NCBI RefSeq assembly: GCF_016902415.1
Contig: NZ_JACJLV010000005.1
Location: 27,372-91,371 of the forward strand
Reading direction: 5' to 3'
DNA: 64,000 nt
DNA from: Mordavella massiliensis
Lineage (GTDB): Bacteria; Bacillota; Clostridia; Lachnospirales; Lachnospiraceae
Made by a program: the position numbers and the translations under genes. Shown here in pieces: positions 8,628 to 17,792 of the stretch. Position 1 is the stretch's first letter. Every line of letters begins with the position of its first letter. The notes under the pieces were generated by a model, which had not been told where the DNA came from, made no database searches, and saw nothing but the letters and a program-made list of their open reading frames with translations.

Positions 8628-10301
8628 ATGATTCAATTACAGCAGGTTAAGTTGAAAATTCCACACACAAAAGCGGAGATTGAGAAAAAGGTCTGTAAGA
8701 TCCTTCGCATTTCCAGAAACCAGCTTCTTTCGATGCAGATATCCAGAAGATCTCTGGATGCGAGACGAAAGCCGGATCTTTCTTATGTTTACACTCTGGA
8801 GATCGAAGTAAAGGACGAAAGTTCCCTGAAAAAGCGATGGAAGCAGAACCGCTCCATACAGTTTCATCCGCCCGTACCCCCTTATTCCTATCAGGTCAGC
8901 GGCACCAGGAACCTTTCTTACCGCCCGGTGATCGCAGGAACCGGCCCTGCCGGCCTGTTCTGCGGATATGCACTGGCTAAAATGGGATACCGCCCGATCC
9001 TTCTGGAAAGAGGCGCGTCTGTGGAGGAGCGCAGGAAGGATGTAGAAACTTTCTGGAAAACAGGACGCCTGGATCCGGAATCCAACGTACAGTTTGGAGA
9101 AGGCGGAGCCGGCACTTTTTCCGACGGTAAACTGAATACACTGGTCCATGATCCGGATGGAAGAGGACGCGAGGTCTTTCGTCTTTTCGTCCAGTACGGC
9201 GCGCCGGAAGAGATCCTGTATGACAGCAAACCACATATAGGTACGGACAAACTGATCCAGATCGTCCGCTCCATGCGAAATGCGATCATCGAGATGGGCG
9301 GAGAATTTCATTTTCATTCCAGGATGACCGGGATCGATCTGGCTGACCAGGCTGACGGAAGTCCGCGTCTGAAAGCTGTCTTGGTAGAAAGCACAGCGGA
9401 TCCACAGGCGGAAGAGAAGATCCCGGCCGATCTTCTGGTCCTTGCCATTGGCCACAGCGCAAGAGATACCTTTGCCATGCTTGCAGAAAATCAGTTTTCC
9501 ATGGAGCCCAAAGCATTCGCAGTCGGCGTGCGGGTGGAGCATCCCCAGCAGATGATCGATGAAAGACAGTACGGCGGCACTCCGGAAAGCAGAGCTTCCA
9601 GAGGCCTTCCATCCGCTGCCTACAAGCTTACGGCAAATCTTCCAAATGGAAGAGGCGTCTATACCTTCTGCATGTGCCCGGGCGGGTACGTGGTAAACGC
9701 ATCTTCAGAACCCGGATATCTGGCTGTCAACGGCATGAGCTACAGCGGCCGGGACGGCGAAAATGCCAACAGTGCTGTCATTGTCACCGTGCGTCCGGAA
9801 GATTACCCCGGAAGCGGGCCTCTTTCCGGTGTGGAATTTCAGCGGGAACTGGAAAAAGCCGCTTACCGTGCAGGAAAAGGAAAGATACCGGTTCAGCTTT
9901 TTGAGGATTTCTGTGAAAACCGGTGTTCCGAAGGTCCGGGCGCGTTTGCACCCCAGATCAAAGGCTCTTATACCTGGAGCAATCTTCGGGATATCTTCCC
10001 GGAAGAGATCGCAGAATCTCTGAAAGAAGGCATCCTTGCCTTTGACAGAAAGATTCCCGGATATGCAAGAAAAGATGCGGTTATGTCCGGAGTAGAGAGC
10101 AGGACTTCGTCTCCCGTGCGGATTCTCAGGGATAAAGACTGTCTGGAGGCAAACGTCAAAGGAGTATATCCCTGCGGAGAGGGCGCAGGATATGCCGGCG
10201 GCATCACATCCGCCGCTATGGACGGTCTGAAAGTTGCCCGCATGATCAGTCAGACTTACCGTCCGTTCGACAAAGACTGCGAAGTCTCCTGCGAAGTTTA
10301 A
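8628..10301 (+). CDS. FAD-dependent dehydrogenase-like protein (COG2509 family)
   Basis: The protein has 557 residues. The first 85 or so form a small alpha/beta domain (helical start, then YVYTLEIEVKDES). A flavin-binding motif GTGPAGLFCGYA follows near residue 105. VQFGEGGAGTFSDGKLNT is characteristic of this uncharacterised dehydrogenase family, and the end (YPCGEGAGYAGGITSAA) closes the FAD pocket. It is cotranscribed with the HI0933-type flavoprotein upstream and appears to end the mutS transcription unit, since a new promoter follows. Substrate unknown. Confidence 0.88.
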   Translation: MIQLQQVKLKIPHTKAEIEKKVCKILRISRNQLLSMQISRRSLDARRKPDLSYVYTLEIEVKDESSLKKRWKQNRSIQFHPPVPPYSYQVSGTRNLSYRPVIAGTGPAGLFCGYALAKMGYRPILLERGASVEERRKDVETFWKTGRLDPESNVQFGEGGAGTFSDGKLNTLVHDPDGRGREVFRLFVQYGAPEEILYDSKPHIGTDKLIQIVRSMRNAIIEMGGEFHFHSRMTGIDLADQADGSPRLKAVLVESTADPQAEEKIPADLLVLAIGHSARDTFAMLAENQFSMEPKAFAVGVRVEHPQQMIDERQYGGTPESRASRGLPSAAYKLTANLPNGRGVYTFCMCPGGYVVNASSEPGYLAVNGMSYSGRDGENANSAVIVTVRPEDYPGSGPLSGVEFQRELEKAAYRAGKGKIPVQLFEDFCENRCSEGPGAFAPQIKGSYTWSNLRDIFPEEIAESLKEGILAFDRKIPGYARKDAVMSGVESRTSSPVRILRDKDCLEANVKGVYPCGEGAGYAGGITSAAMDGLKVARMISQTYRPFDKDCEVSCEV

Positions 10302-10323
10302 GATTTTTTTAATGGGAATGCCC

Positions 10324-10352
10324 TATACACATTTTCTGAAATGTGATAGAAT
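10324..10352 (+). promoter_or_regulatory. Promoter upstream of the DUF4321-radC-mre cluster
   Basis: TATACA at 10324-10329 and TAGAAT at 10347-10352 are separated by 17 bp, in the 96-bp gap after the flavoprotein gene. The spacing is ideal and each hexamer is close to the sigma-A consensus. It would drive the DUF4321 gene and possibly the genes to the carboxypeptidase. Confidence 0.5.
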
Positions 10353-10397
10353 GTATTGAGTTTTGAGTTAGACTGCTTAAAATGAGGAGGAGTACAT

Positions 10398-10658
10398 ATG
10401 AAGGGAACAGGAAGTAAAAACGCCTGGGCTTTATTTCTGCTGTTACTGGCGGGAATTGTACTTGGGGGATTTATCGGGATGCTGGCAGAAGGAGTGCCGG
10501 CTCTTGACTGGCTGGCCTACGGCCAGTCTTTTGGACTGGACGAGCCGATCGTGTTGAACCTCGGTGTTCTGGTCGTTACCTTTGGTCTTACGATAAAAAT
10601 AACCATTGCAAGTATTATTGGCGTGATTCTTTCCATTTTCATCTACCGTTTCTTATAA
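10398..10658 (+). CDS. DUF4321 small membrane protein
   Basis: An 86-residue protein with two predicted membrane helices, roughly 10-28 (ALFLLLLAGIVLGGFIGML) and 60-84, joined by a short extracellular or cytoplasmic loop. The gene has a good AGGAGGAG site before ATG 10398. DUF4321 genes sit upstream of radC and mreB in many Clostridia, which fits here. No function is established. A role near the mre/min cluster is only inferred from position. Confidence 0.82.
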   Translation: MKGTGSKNAWALFLLLLAGIVLGGFIGMLAEGVPALDWLAYGQSFGLDEPIVLNLGVLVVTFGLTIKITIASIIGVILSIFIYRFL

Positions 10659-10698
10659 TACAGCATGGTCTGGAATATCGCACGAATCCAAAGAGAAA

Positions 10699-11403
10699 AT
10701 GAATCAGTCAAATACCATGAAAGAAATACCCGAAGCAGAGCGTCCGTACGAAAAGTGTGAAAGGCTGGGCGCAGGCAGGCTGACAGACGTAGAGCTTCTC
10801 GCCGTTTTGCTCCGGACAGGCACCAGAGGAGAAAATGCCGTTTCTCTTGCAAGACGCATCCTTTATAATGCAGGAGAGACCGGGATCCTCGGGATCCATC
10901 AGTTCAGTATGGAACGATTGAAAAAGATCAAAGGGATCGGAAGAGTGAAAGCGATCCAGATATCCTGTATATCTGAACTTGCAAAAAGACTTGCAAAAGC
11001 TTCTTACAGCAATACGCTGTGCTTTTCCCGTCCGGATACGATTGCCCGGTACTACATGGAAGACCTGCGCCATGAAAAGCAGGAGGTCATGAAGCTTTTG
11101 ATGTTGAATTCAAAAGCAAAACTGATCGGCGAGACCAATGTTTCAAAAGGCACGGTCAATTCTTCGCTGATCACACCAAGAGAACTTTTTATTGAGGCGC
11201 TGCAAAAAGACGCAGTGTCCATTGTACTTATGCATAATCACCCAAGCGGTGATCCGACTCCCAGCCGGGAAGATATGCTGACAACCAAACGGATTCAGGA
11301 CGCAGGCGCGCTGATCGGAATTGAATTGTTAGATCATATCATTATTGGCAATAATTGTTATATCAGTTTCCGGGAGGAGGGCATATTACAGAAAGGATTC
11401 TGA
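10699..11403 (+). CDS. radC: RadC family JAMM-domain protein
   Basis: A 234-residue RadC homologue. The N-terminal part contains a helix-hairpin-helix DNA-binding unit (VELLAVLLRTG to KIKGIGRVKAIQ). The C-terminal MPN domain has a complete JAMM metal motif: H179-x-H181 followed by D192 in HNHPSGDPTPSREDM. Despite the name, a direct role in DNA repair is doubtful; the family is predicted to be a metal-dependent hydrolase. It lies 3 bp upstream of mreB, as in many Firmicutes. Confidence 0.94.
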   Translation: MNQSNTMKEIPEAERPYEKCERLGAGRLTDVELLAVLLRTGTRGENAVSLARRILYNAGETGILGIHQFSMERLKKIKGIGRVKAIQISCISELAKRLAKASYSNTLCFSRPDTIARYYMEDLRHEKQEVMKLLMLNSKAKLIGETNVSKGTVNSSLITPRELFIEALQKDAVSIVLMHNHPSGDPTPSREDMLTTKRIQDAGALIGIELLDHIIIGNNCYISFREEGILQKGF

Positions 11404-11406
11404 CAA

Positions 11407-12429
11407 ATGGCAAGAAATATATACGGTCTTGATCTCGGTTCCTATGAGATCAAGGTCTATGATAAAAAGAAAGATACCATATGGAAAGAAAAAGACGCCC
11501 TTGCGCTTACGGATAAAAAGGAAATTTTTGCGGTGGGTGATGAGGCATATGAAATGTACGAAAAGACGCCGCCGTTCCTCGATGTAGTTTTCCCGATGAA
11601 GCAAGGCGTCATTTCCCGTTTTACAGACATGCAGTTTCTTCTGCAGAACCTGCTGAAAAAAGACCGTCAGTTTGTACGGGGATCCGAATACGTGATCGCC
11701 GTTCCGACAGACGTAACGGAAGTGGAAAAAAAGGCTTTCTTTGACCTGGTCATCCATTCCAATGCAAAAGCAAAAGAGGTCAATATCGTGGAACGCGCGA
11801 TCGCGGACGCGGTAGGGCTGAATCTGGACGTACAGAATACCAAAGGCCTTTTCATCGCCAACTTTGGCGGTGAGACGACGGAACTGTCCGTACTGGCCGG
11901 CGGCGGAATGGTGCTGAACCGGCTTCTGAAAACCGGAGGCAGAACTTTTGATGAGGCAGTGATCAACCTGATCCGGCACAGCCATGACTTTCTGATCGGA
12001 CGTCATACAGCGGAGAATCTCCGGAAAAGTTTTGGTATCTTTACCAGTGAGGTGGATGAAGTGATCCCTGCGGCGGGCCGTGACCTGATCACCAGAGTTC
12101 CGATGCAGAAACCCATATCCATCAATCTTGTTCGTACAGCCATGAAGGATCCGCTGCTGGAATGTATCCGCGCGATCCAGTCTCTTCTCGACCGCACGCC
12201 GCCGGAAGTCAGAAAAGCGATCGCAGACAACGGTATTTTCCTTACCGGCGGGGTTGCCCATACCGCAGGTCTGGAAACCTATATAGAAGAAATGATCGGG
12301 ATCCGGTGCCGTACGGCTCTGGAACCGGATATCTGTTCTGTGACCGGTCTGAAAAAGATTATAGAGTCACCGGAACTACGGAAACTGGCATATTCAATGA
12401 TAGAAGAAAATTACAGGTGGATGCGATAA
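11407..12429 (+). CDS. mreB: Divergent actin-like protein MreB
   Basis: This actin-fold ATPase of 340 residues heads mreB-mreC-mreD-pbp2. MreB filaments normally organise the lateral-wall synthesis machinery under the membrane. The fold is recognisable from LDLGSYEIKVY (phosphate 1), ANFGGETTE at 151-159 (phosphate 2) and GIFLTGGVAHTAGLE (adenosine motif). All three depart from the usual MreB consensus: phosphate 2 has Asn152 and Glu156 where DIGGGTTE is expected, and the catalytic-region EEP motif reads VER (E129-R130). It may bind or hydrolyse nucleotide differently. Context leaves little doubt about its family. Confidence 0.88.
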   Translation: MARNIYGLDLGSYEIKVYDKKKDTIWKEKDALALTDKKEIFAVGDEAYEMYEKTPPFLDVVFPMKQGVISRFTDMQFLLQNLLKKDRQFVRGSEYVIAVPTDVTEVEKKAFFDLVIHSNAKAKEVNIVERAIADAVGLNLDVQNTKGLFIANFGGETTELSVLAGGGMVLNRLLKTGGRTFDEAVINLIRHSHDFLIGRHTAENLRKSFGIFTSEVDEVIPAAGRDLITRVPMQKPISINLVRTAMKDPLLECIRAIQSLLDRTPPEVRKAIADNGIFLTGGVAHTAGLETYIEEMIGIRCRTALEPDICSVTGLKKIIESPELRKLAYSMIEENYRWMR

Positions 12430-12430
12430 T

Positions 12431-13309
12431 ATGAAAGTAAAAAATCAAACCTCTATGCCAAGTAAATACTGGCTGGTCATACTTGCCGTGATCTGCGTCA
12501 TACTTCTGGGAATTGAAGGCGTATCTGACAGCGGAGGCCCGTTGCGGTTTGTGGCAAATTATACGATCATCCCCATGCAGAAAGGGATCAGTTATGCCGG
12601 CAGATATTTAAGCGATCTTTCCGATAATCTGGATACGCTGGAAGAAGTACGGGCGGAAAATGAAGAACTACAGTCTAAAGTCGATCAGCTGTCCATTGAT
12701 AACACAAGGCTGCGGCAGGAACAGTATGAACTGGAGAGACTGCGGGAACTTTATCAGCTGGATGAAAACTATGCGGATTATAAGAAAACCGCCGCACATG
12801 TGATCGCCAACAACGGCAGCAACTGGTTCAATGATTTTACCATAGACAAGGGAAGCAACGACGGGATCAAAGTAGACTGTAATGTGCTTGCCGGAAGCGG
12901 TCTTGCGGGGATCGTTACGGAAGTGGGGCCTGATTATGCAAGAGTCCGTTCGATCATTGACGATTCCAGCAATATCAGCGCCATGATCCTGTCCACTTCA
13001 GACATCTGCATGGTCCGCGGAGACCTGCAGCTTGCTGCTGACGGAAGGATCCGGTTTGAAAATCTTCCCAATAATGATAACGAGATCGAAGTGGGAGAGC
13101 AGGTGGTCACTTCCCATGTGAGCAGCCGTTTTGTACAGGGATTGTTTATCGGCTACATCAGTGAGATTGAAGTGGATTCCAACAATCTTACCCGTTCGGG
13201 ATATATTACACCGGCTGTTGATTTCAGCAATCTGCAGGAAGTCCTTGTGATCACAGACACCAAGCAGGATCTGGTCAGTGAAAAGGAATCCACAGGCGAA
13301 GGAGAATAG
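12431..13309 (+). CDS. mreC: Rod shape-determining protein MreC
   Basis: MreC is a bitopic membrane protein that links MreB with PBP2 and RodA outside the membrane. The 292-residue product has a short cytoplasmic N-terminus, one membrane helix near 15-32 (WLVILAVICVILLGI), a coiled coil at about 65-110 (LEEVRAENEELQSKVDQL) and the beta-rich C-terminal half with the VLAGSGLAGIVTEVG motif. The gene starts one base after the mreB stop and is followed by mreD. Confidence 0.94.
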   Translation: MKVKNQTSMPSKYWLVILAVICVILLGIEGVSDSGGPLRFVANYTIIPMQKGISYAGRYLSDLSDNLDTLEEVRAENEELQSKVDQLSIDNTRLRQEQYELERLRELYQLDENYADYKKTAAHVIANNGSNWFNDFTIDKGSNDGIKVDCNVLAGSGLAGIVTEVGPDYARVRSIIDDSSNISAMILSTSDICMVRGDLQLAADGRIRFENLPNNDNEIEVGEQVVTSHVSSRFVQGLFIGYISEIEVDSNNLTRSGYITPAVDFSNLQEVLVITDTKQDLVSEKESTGEGE

Positions 13310-13311
13310 CT

Positions 13312-13830
13312 ATGAAAAGAAAGATCATTACGCTTATTATCATCCTTGTCTGCTTTCTGTTAGAATGTACTTTATTTGACCAGCTGTCTTTTGCATTGAT
13401 CAAGCCGAACCTTTTGATCATCGTTACTTCTTCTTTCGGGTTTATGCGGGGAAGGAAAACGGGAATGTTTGTGGGATTTCTATGCGGACTGCTGGCAGAT
13501 CTGTTCTGGGGTGGCACCCTGGGTTTATATATGCTGATCTATACACTGATCGGATATGGAAACGGGACGTTTCAGCGGATGTTCTATGATGACGACGTAA
13601 AACTTCCTATCGGACTGATCGCAGGAAGTGAACTGGTATATGGGCTGAGCAGTTACGTCTGTCTCCATATGCTTCACGGCGATTTTCATTTTGCAGGTTA
13701 TCTGTCAGAGATTATCCTGCCGGAACTGGTATACACGATACTGATTACTTTGCTGCTTTATCAGGTGATCTTACACATCAACAAGAAGCTGGAAGCAGAA
13801 GAACAAAGGAGTGCAAGTAAATTTGTCTAA
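13312..13830 (+). CDS. mreD: Rod shape-determining membrane protein MreD
   Basis: A 172-residue polytopic membrane protein with about five hydrophobic helices and the conserved GLLADLFWGGTLGLYML segment typical of MreD, which contacts MreC and PBP2 in the elongation complex. It starts 2 bp after mreC. Its last 8 bp overlap the start of the PBP2 gene, an arrangement that favours coupled translation. Confidence 0.9.
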   Translation: MKRKIITLIIILVCFLLECTLFDQLSFALIKPNLLIIVTSSFGFMRGRKTGMFVGFLCGLLADLFWGGTLGLYMLIYTLIGYGNGTFQRMFYDDDVKLPIGLIAGSELVYGLSSYVCLHMLHGDFHFAGYLSEIILPELVYTILITLLLYQVILHINKKLEAEEQRSASKFV

Positions 13831-16735
13831 TTTTTTAGAAAAAATCAAATACGGGATCTCCGAAGTTGCACGCTCCAGGACCTCTGTTGCCATCATCGTT
13901 TTCAGTGTTATGGCAGCTATTCTGGTACAGCGTCTTTTCTATCTGCAGATCGTCCGCGGTGAAGATTATGCGGAAGATTATGAACTTCAGATTCAGAAAA
14001 GCAAGGAGATTGAAGGCACCCGCGGTAATATCTATGACCGCAACGGCAATCTTCTGGCGTATAATGAACTGGCGTATTCTGTTACCTTTGAATACAGCGG
14101 AGATTATAAAAATAAAGAACTGAACCAGATTGTCTCCACTGTGATCCAGATGGTAGAAAAAAACGGGGATTCTGTCATCAATGATTTCGGGATCGTACTG
14201 GATAATAACGACAATTACACCTACATTGCCGAGTCAGATACAGAACGTCTCCGTTTTCTTGCCGATGTGTTCGGATACAGAACGATTGATAAACTGACAG
14301 AAGAGCAGAGGAATATTTCTGCTGAAGGCCTGATCGATTATCTCTGTACAGACGAGACCTACGGCTATGGGATCAACCAGAAAAAAATGTCCAGAGCCGA
14401 AGTCTTAAAGCTGGTCAACATCCGTTATGCCATTTCTCTGAACAGTTACCAGCAGTGGCTGTCGACTACTCTGGCAGAAGACGTCAGCGACGAGACGGTA
14501 GCCGACATTATGGAGCATGCGGATACGCTTCCTGGCGTGAATATCGAAGAAATATCCATGCGACGGTATACGGACAGCTATTGTTTTGCCAACATGATCG
14601 GTTACACCGGACAGATCTCACAGGAAGAATATGACGCCCTGTCCAAAAAGGAGCAGGAGAATTATTCTCTGACCGACACAGTAGGAAAGTCGGGCCTGGA
14701 GCAGGTAATGGACTCCTATCTGAAGGGAAAAAAGGGCAGTGAGACCTTGTATGTCAACAATGTAGGGCGCGTGATCGACCGGGAAAAGACAAAAGAAGAA
14801 AAAGCCGGAAATGATCTGTATCTGACCATTGACGCAGATCTTCAGAAAGCCGCTTACCATATCATCGAACAGGAACTGGCTGGTATTCTGTTATCAAAGA
14901 TTCAGAATACCCTGGATTTTGACCGTACAAAAGTTGATGACGGAAGTGATGTGATCATCCCCATCGGCGATGTATACAATGCTTTCATTGATAATGAGAT
15001 GCTGGATATGACGCATTTCCAGGAAGAAGACGCGGGCGCCGCCGAAAAGGAGATCGCCTCCGCTTTTGCAGAACGTAAAGAGCAGGTTCTGAAAGAATTA
15101 ACCGATATTCTGTCTGATCCAGACGCCAGCGCCTATAAGGATGCCGGAAAAGAACAGCAGGCGTATCAAAGTTATATTGTCAATACCGTGTTGAACCAGA
15201 ATTCCGGAATCTTAATGAGCGATGCCATTGACACAGGCGACGAGACTTATCAAGCCTGGAGAGAAAAGGAAACCATCAATATTTACACTTATTTAAATTA
15301 CGCGATTTCCCAGAACTGGATCAATACGTCTCTTTTAAAAGACTATGTGCCTTCAGAGGGAGAATATTCCAGTTCCGGCGAAATATATCAGGCGATTCTT
15401 GCTTACGTGCTTGATCAGATCGGAAATGATACCGAATTCGATAAACTGGTCTATCAGTATATGATCAAAGCCGGATCTGTAACAGGCAGACAGCTTTGCA
15501 TGGCGCTTTATGAACAGGGTGTTCTTTCTATGGATGAAGGGCTGTACAACGCTTTAAACAGCGGTGAGATGGAAGCCTATGACTTTGTCCGCGCGCGGAT
15601 CCAGGCACTGGAACTGACGCCGGGACAGCTTGGACTGGAGCCTTGTACTGGATCCTTTGTTATGACAGATCCCGATTCCGGCGAAGTGCTTGCCTGTGTA
15701 TCTTATCCTGGATACGATAACAACCGGCTGGCTAACACGATGGACTCCAATTATTTCAGCAAACTTGCCAAGGATAATGCAAGTCCGATGTATAATACAG
15801 CAACCCAGGAGCGTACCGCCCCCGGATCCACTTATAAACCCCTGGTGTCCATCGCAGGACTGACAGAAGGACTGATCGATACCGGCACTTATTTCAACTG
15901 TACCGGCGAATATGATAAAGTAGAACCGCCGCCGCGGTGCTGGATCTATCCAAACGCCCACGGAAGTCTTGCCGTAGAAGGCGCGATCCAGAATTCCTGT
16001 AACTGCTTCTTTTACGAAGTCGGCTATCAGATGAGTATTGAAAGAAGCGGCCCGGATGAAGACGGCGACGGCAAAGCAGATAATGTTACCTTTTCCAGTG
16101 ATCGCGGTACAGACACACTGGCAAAATATGCGAAAGCTTTCGGACTGGGAGAGACCTCCGGGCTTGAGATCCCGGAATCAGATCCCCAGATTTCCGATGA
16201 AACATCGGTTCTGTCAGCGATCGGTCAGGGCAATAACAACTATACGACCAGTCAGCTTGCCAGATATATCACTGCCGTTGCCAATGAAGGAACGGTATAC
16301 AATTTAAGCCTGCTGGATAAAGTGGTCTCTGTAGACGGAAAAACGGTGAAGGATTTTACTCCGGAAGTAAAAAATTCACTCACAGATGTTTCCGCCTCCA
16401 GCTGGACTGCAGTACACAACGGTATGCGCAACGTAATTAAGGTGGCGCAGGCACAGGTTTTTGCAAAACTGAATGCCAGCGGCGTGGAGGTTTCCGGAAA
16501 GACGGGTACCGCACAGCAGAGTAAAACCCATCCGGACCATGCACTCTTTGTGGGATTTGCACAGAGCAGCGATCCGGAGGTTGCATTCGCCATCCGTATC
16601 GCAAACGGTTACAGTTCCACATACGCAGCGGAAGTCGGCAATGATGTGATGGAATATTATTATCAGATCACGCCGGAAGAAGAACTTATTACTGGAACGG
16701 CATCTGAAATTGCTGTAAGTACGACAGGAGATTAA
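13823..16735 (+). CDS. mrdA: Penicillin-binding protein 2 (class B transpeptidase) with a large insertion
   Basis: This class B PBP crosslinks peptidoglycan with RodA in the elongation complex. I use TTG 13823, spaced correctly from AAAGGAG at 13806-13812; GTG 13811 would sit on the ribosome site itself. It has one membrane helix near 20-38, a pedestal (TRGNIYDRNGNLLAYNE) and a transpeptidase domain. The catalytic motifs are S669-T-Y-K672, S725-C-N727 and K893-T-G895. About 250 residues (roughly 355-608, acidic and helical) are inserted between LTIDADLQ and TGSFVMTDPDSGEVLA, where homologues have a short link. The 970-residue length is well above the roughly 700 of PbpA. Confidence 0.93.
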   Translation: MSNFLEKIKYGISEVARSRTSVAIIVFSVMAAILVQRLFYLQIVRGEDYAEDYELQIQKSKEIEGTRGNIYDRNGNLLAYNELAYSVTFEYSGDYKNKELNQIVSTVIQMVEKNGDSVINDFGIVLDNNDNYTYIAESDTERLRFLADVFGYRTIDKLTEEQRNISAEGLIDYLCTDETYGYGINQKKMSRAEVLKLVNIRYAISLNSYQQWLSTTLAEDVSDETVADIMEHADTLPGVNIEEISMRRYTDSYCFANMIGYTGQISQEEYDALSKKEQENYSLTDTVGKSGLEQVMDSYLKGKKGSETLYVNNVGRVIDREKTKEEKAGNDLYLTIDADLQKAAYHIIEQELAGILLSKIQNTLDFDRTKVDDGSDVIIPIGDVYNAFIDNEMLDMTHFQEEDAGAAEKEIASAFAERKEQVLKELTDILSDPDASAYKDAGKEQQAYQSYIVNTVLNQNSGILMSDAIDTGDETYQAWREKETINIYTYLNYAISQNWINTSLLKDYVPSEGEYSSSGEIYQAILAYVLDQIGNDTEFDKLVYQYMIKAGSVTGRQLCMALYEQGVLSMDEGLYNALNSGEMEAYDFVRARIQALELTPGQLGLEPCTGSFVMTDPDSGEVLACVSYPGYDNNRLANTMDSNYFSKLAKDNASPMYNTATQERTAPGSTYKPLVSIAGLTEGLIDTGTYFNCTGEYDKVEPPPRCWIYPNAHGSLAVEGAIQNSCNCFFYEVGYQMSIERSGPDEDGDGKADNVTFSSDRGTDTLAKYAKAFGLGETSGLEIPESDPQISDETSVLSAIGQGNNNYTTSQLARYITAVANEGTVYNLSLLDKVVSVDGKTVKDFTPEVKNSLTDVSASSWTAVHNGMRNVIKVAQAQVFAKLNASGVEVSGKTGTAQQSKTHPDHALFVGFAQSSDPEVAFAIRIANGYSSTYAAEVGNDVMEYYYQITPEEELITGTASEIAVSTTGD

Positions 16736-16776
16736 AGAATTTATTGACGTAAAACCAGTTATAGGAGGAAGTATTC

Positions 16777-17568
16777 ATGGGCGAAGTAATTGTAATCACA
16801 TCAGGAAAAGGCGGAGTGGGTAAAACAACCACTACCGCAAATATCGGCGCAGGCCTTTCAAAACTGGAGAAAAAAGTGGTTGTGATCGATACAGATCTCG
16901 GTCTTCGGAACCTGGACGTGGTAATGGGGCTTGAAAATCTGATCGTTTACAACCTGGTAGACGTGATCGAGGGTACCTGCAGATTGAAGCAGGCAATGAT
17001 CCGGGATAAGAGATATGAGAATCTTTATCTCTTACCGTCTGCGCAGACCCGGGATAAAACAGCCATTTCTCCGGGGCAGATGAAAAAACTGACTTCTGAA
17101 TTAAAAGAAGAGTTTGACTATATTCTTCTGGACTGCCCGGCAGGCATTGAGCAGGGCTTCCAGAACGCGATCGCAGGCGCGGACCGGGCCATTGTAGTAA
17201 CAACTCCGGAAGTTTCTGCCATCCGCGATGCGGACCGGATCATCGGCCTTCTGGAAAGCCAGAAGATCCCCAAGACAGATCTGATCATCAACCGGATCCG
17301 GATGGATATGGTAAGACGCGGGGATATGATGTCTGTAGATGATGTGACAGAAATCCTGTCCGTCCCGCTGATCGGTGCGATCCCGGACGATGAAAAGGTC
17401 GTGATCGGCACAAATCAGGGAGAACCGGTTATCGGACTTGGCGGACCGGCCCAGACAGCATACATGAATATCTGCAGGCGGATCACGGGAGAAGAAGTGC
17501 CGTTCCTGGATCTGAATACAGGGAACGGATTCTTTTCCAGACTTTCCAGTCTGTTTAAAAAGGATTAG
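16777..17568 (+). CDS. minD: Septum site-determining ATPase MinD
   Basis: MinD is a membrane-binding ParA-type ATPase that positions the septum inhibitor and partners MinE. The 263-residue protein has the deviant Walker A motif KGGVGKTT near residue 10, VVIDTDLGLRNLDVVMGLE after it, and an amphipathic C-terminal membrane anchor (FFSRLSSLFKK). AGGAGG lies before ATG 16777. minE follows by 11 bp. A minC gene, usually just upstream, is absent between pbp2 and minD. Confidence 0.96.
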   Translation: MGEVIVITSGKGGVGKTTTTANIGAGLSKLEKKVVVIDTDLGLRNLDVVMGLENLIVYNLVDVIEGTCRLKQAMIRDKRYENLYLLPSAQTRDKTAISPGQMKKLTSELKEEFDYILLDCPAGIEQGFQNAIAGADRAIVVTTPEVSAIRDADRIIGLLESQKIPKTDLIINRIRMDMVRRGDMMSVDDVTEILSVPLIGAIPDDEKVVIGTNQGEPVIGLGGPAQTAYMNICRRITGEEVPFLDLNTGNGFFSRLSSLFKKD

Positions 17569-17579
17569 GAGGGCGCGCC

Positions 17580-17792
17580 ATGCAGAAAAGATCTTCTGTA
17601 TCAATCGCCCGGAATCGTCTGAAGGCGCTTGTTACTTCCGACAGGGTCAATTGTTCGCCGGCTGCATATGAAGATATCTGCCGGGAACTTTTCGAAACAC
17701 TGTCAAAATACATGGAACTTACAGAAGATAACTTTGATGTAGAGATCAATCGTAATCAAGTCATTATTACATTTTTAGGAGAAGAAACGTGA
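17580..17792 (+). CDS. minE: Cell division topological factor MinE
   Basis: The 70-residue product matches MinE in size and layout. It has a short N-terminal amphipathic part, the contact helix ARNRLKALVTSDR that binds MinD, and a C-terminal dimerisation domain (DNFDVEINRNQVIITFLGEE). MinE stimulates MinD ATPase and so restricts the division inhibitor to the poles. It overlaps the rodA start by 4 bp. Confidence 0.93.
   Translation: MQKRSSVSIARNRLKALVTSDRVNCSPAAYEDICRELFETLSKYMELTEDNFDVEINRNQVIITFLGEET

Noticed and set aside
13811..13822. GTG start for PBP2 at 13811
   Set aside because: It falls on the ribosome site AAAGGAG itself. TTG 13823 has correct spacing.
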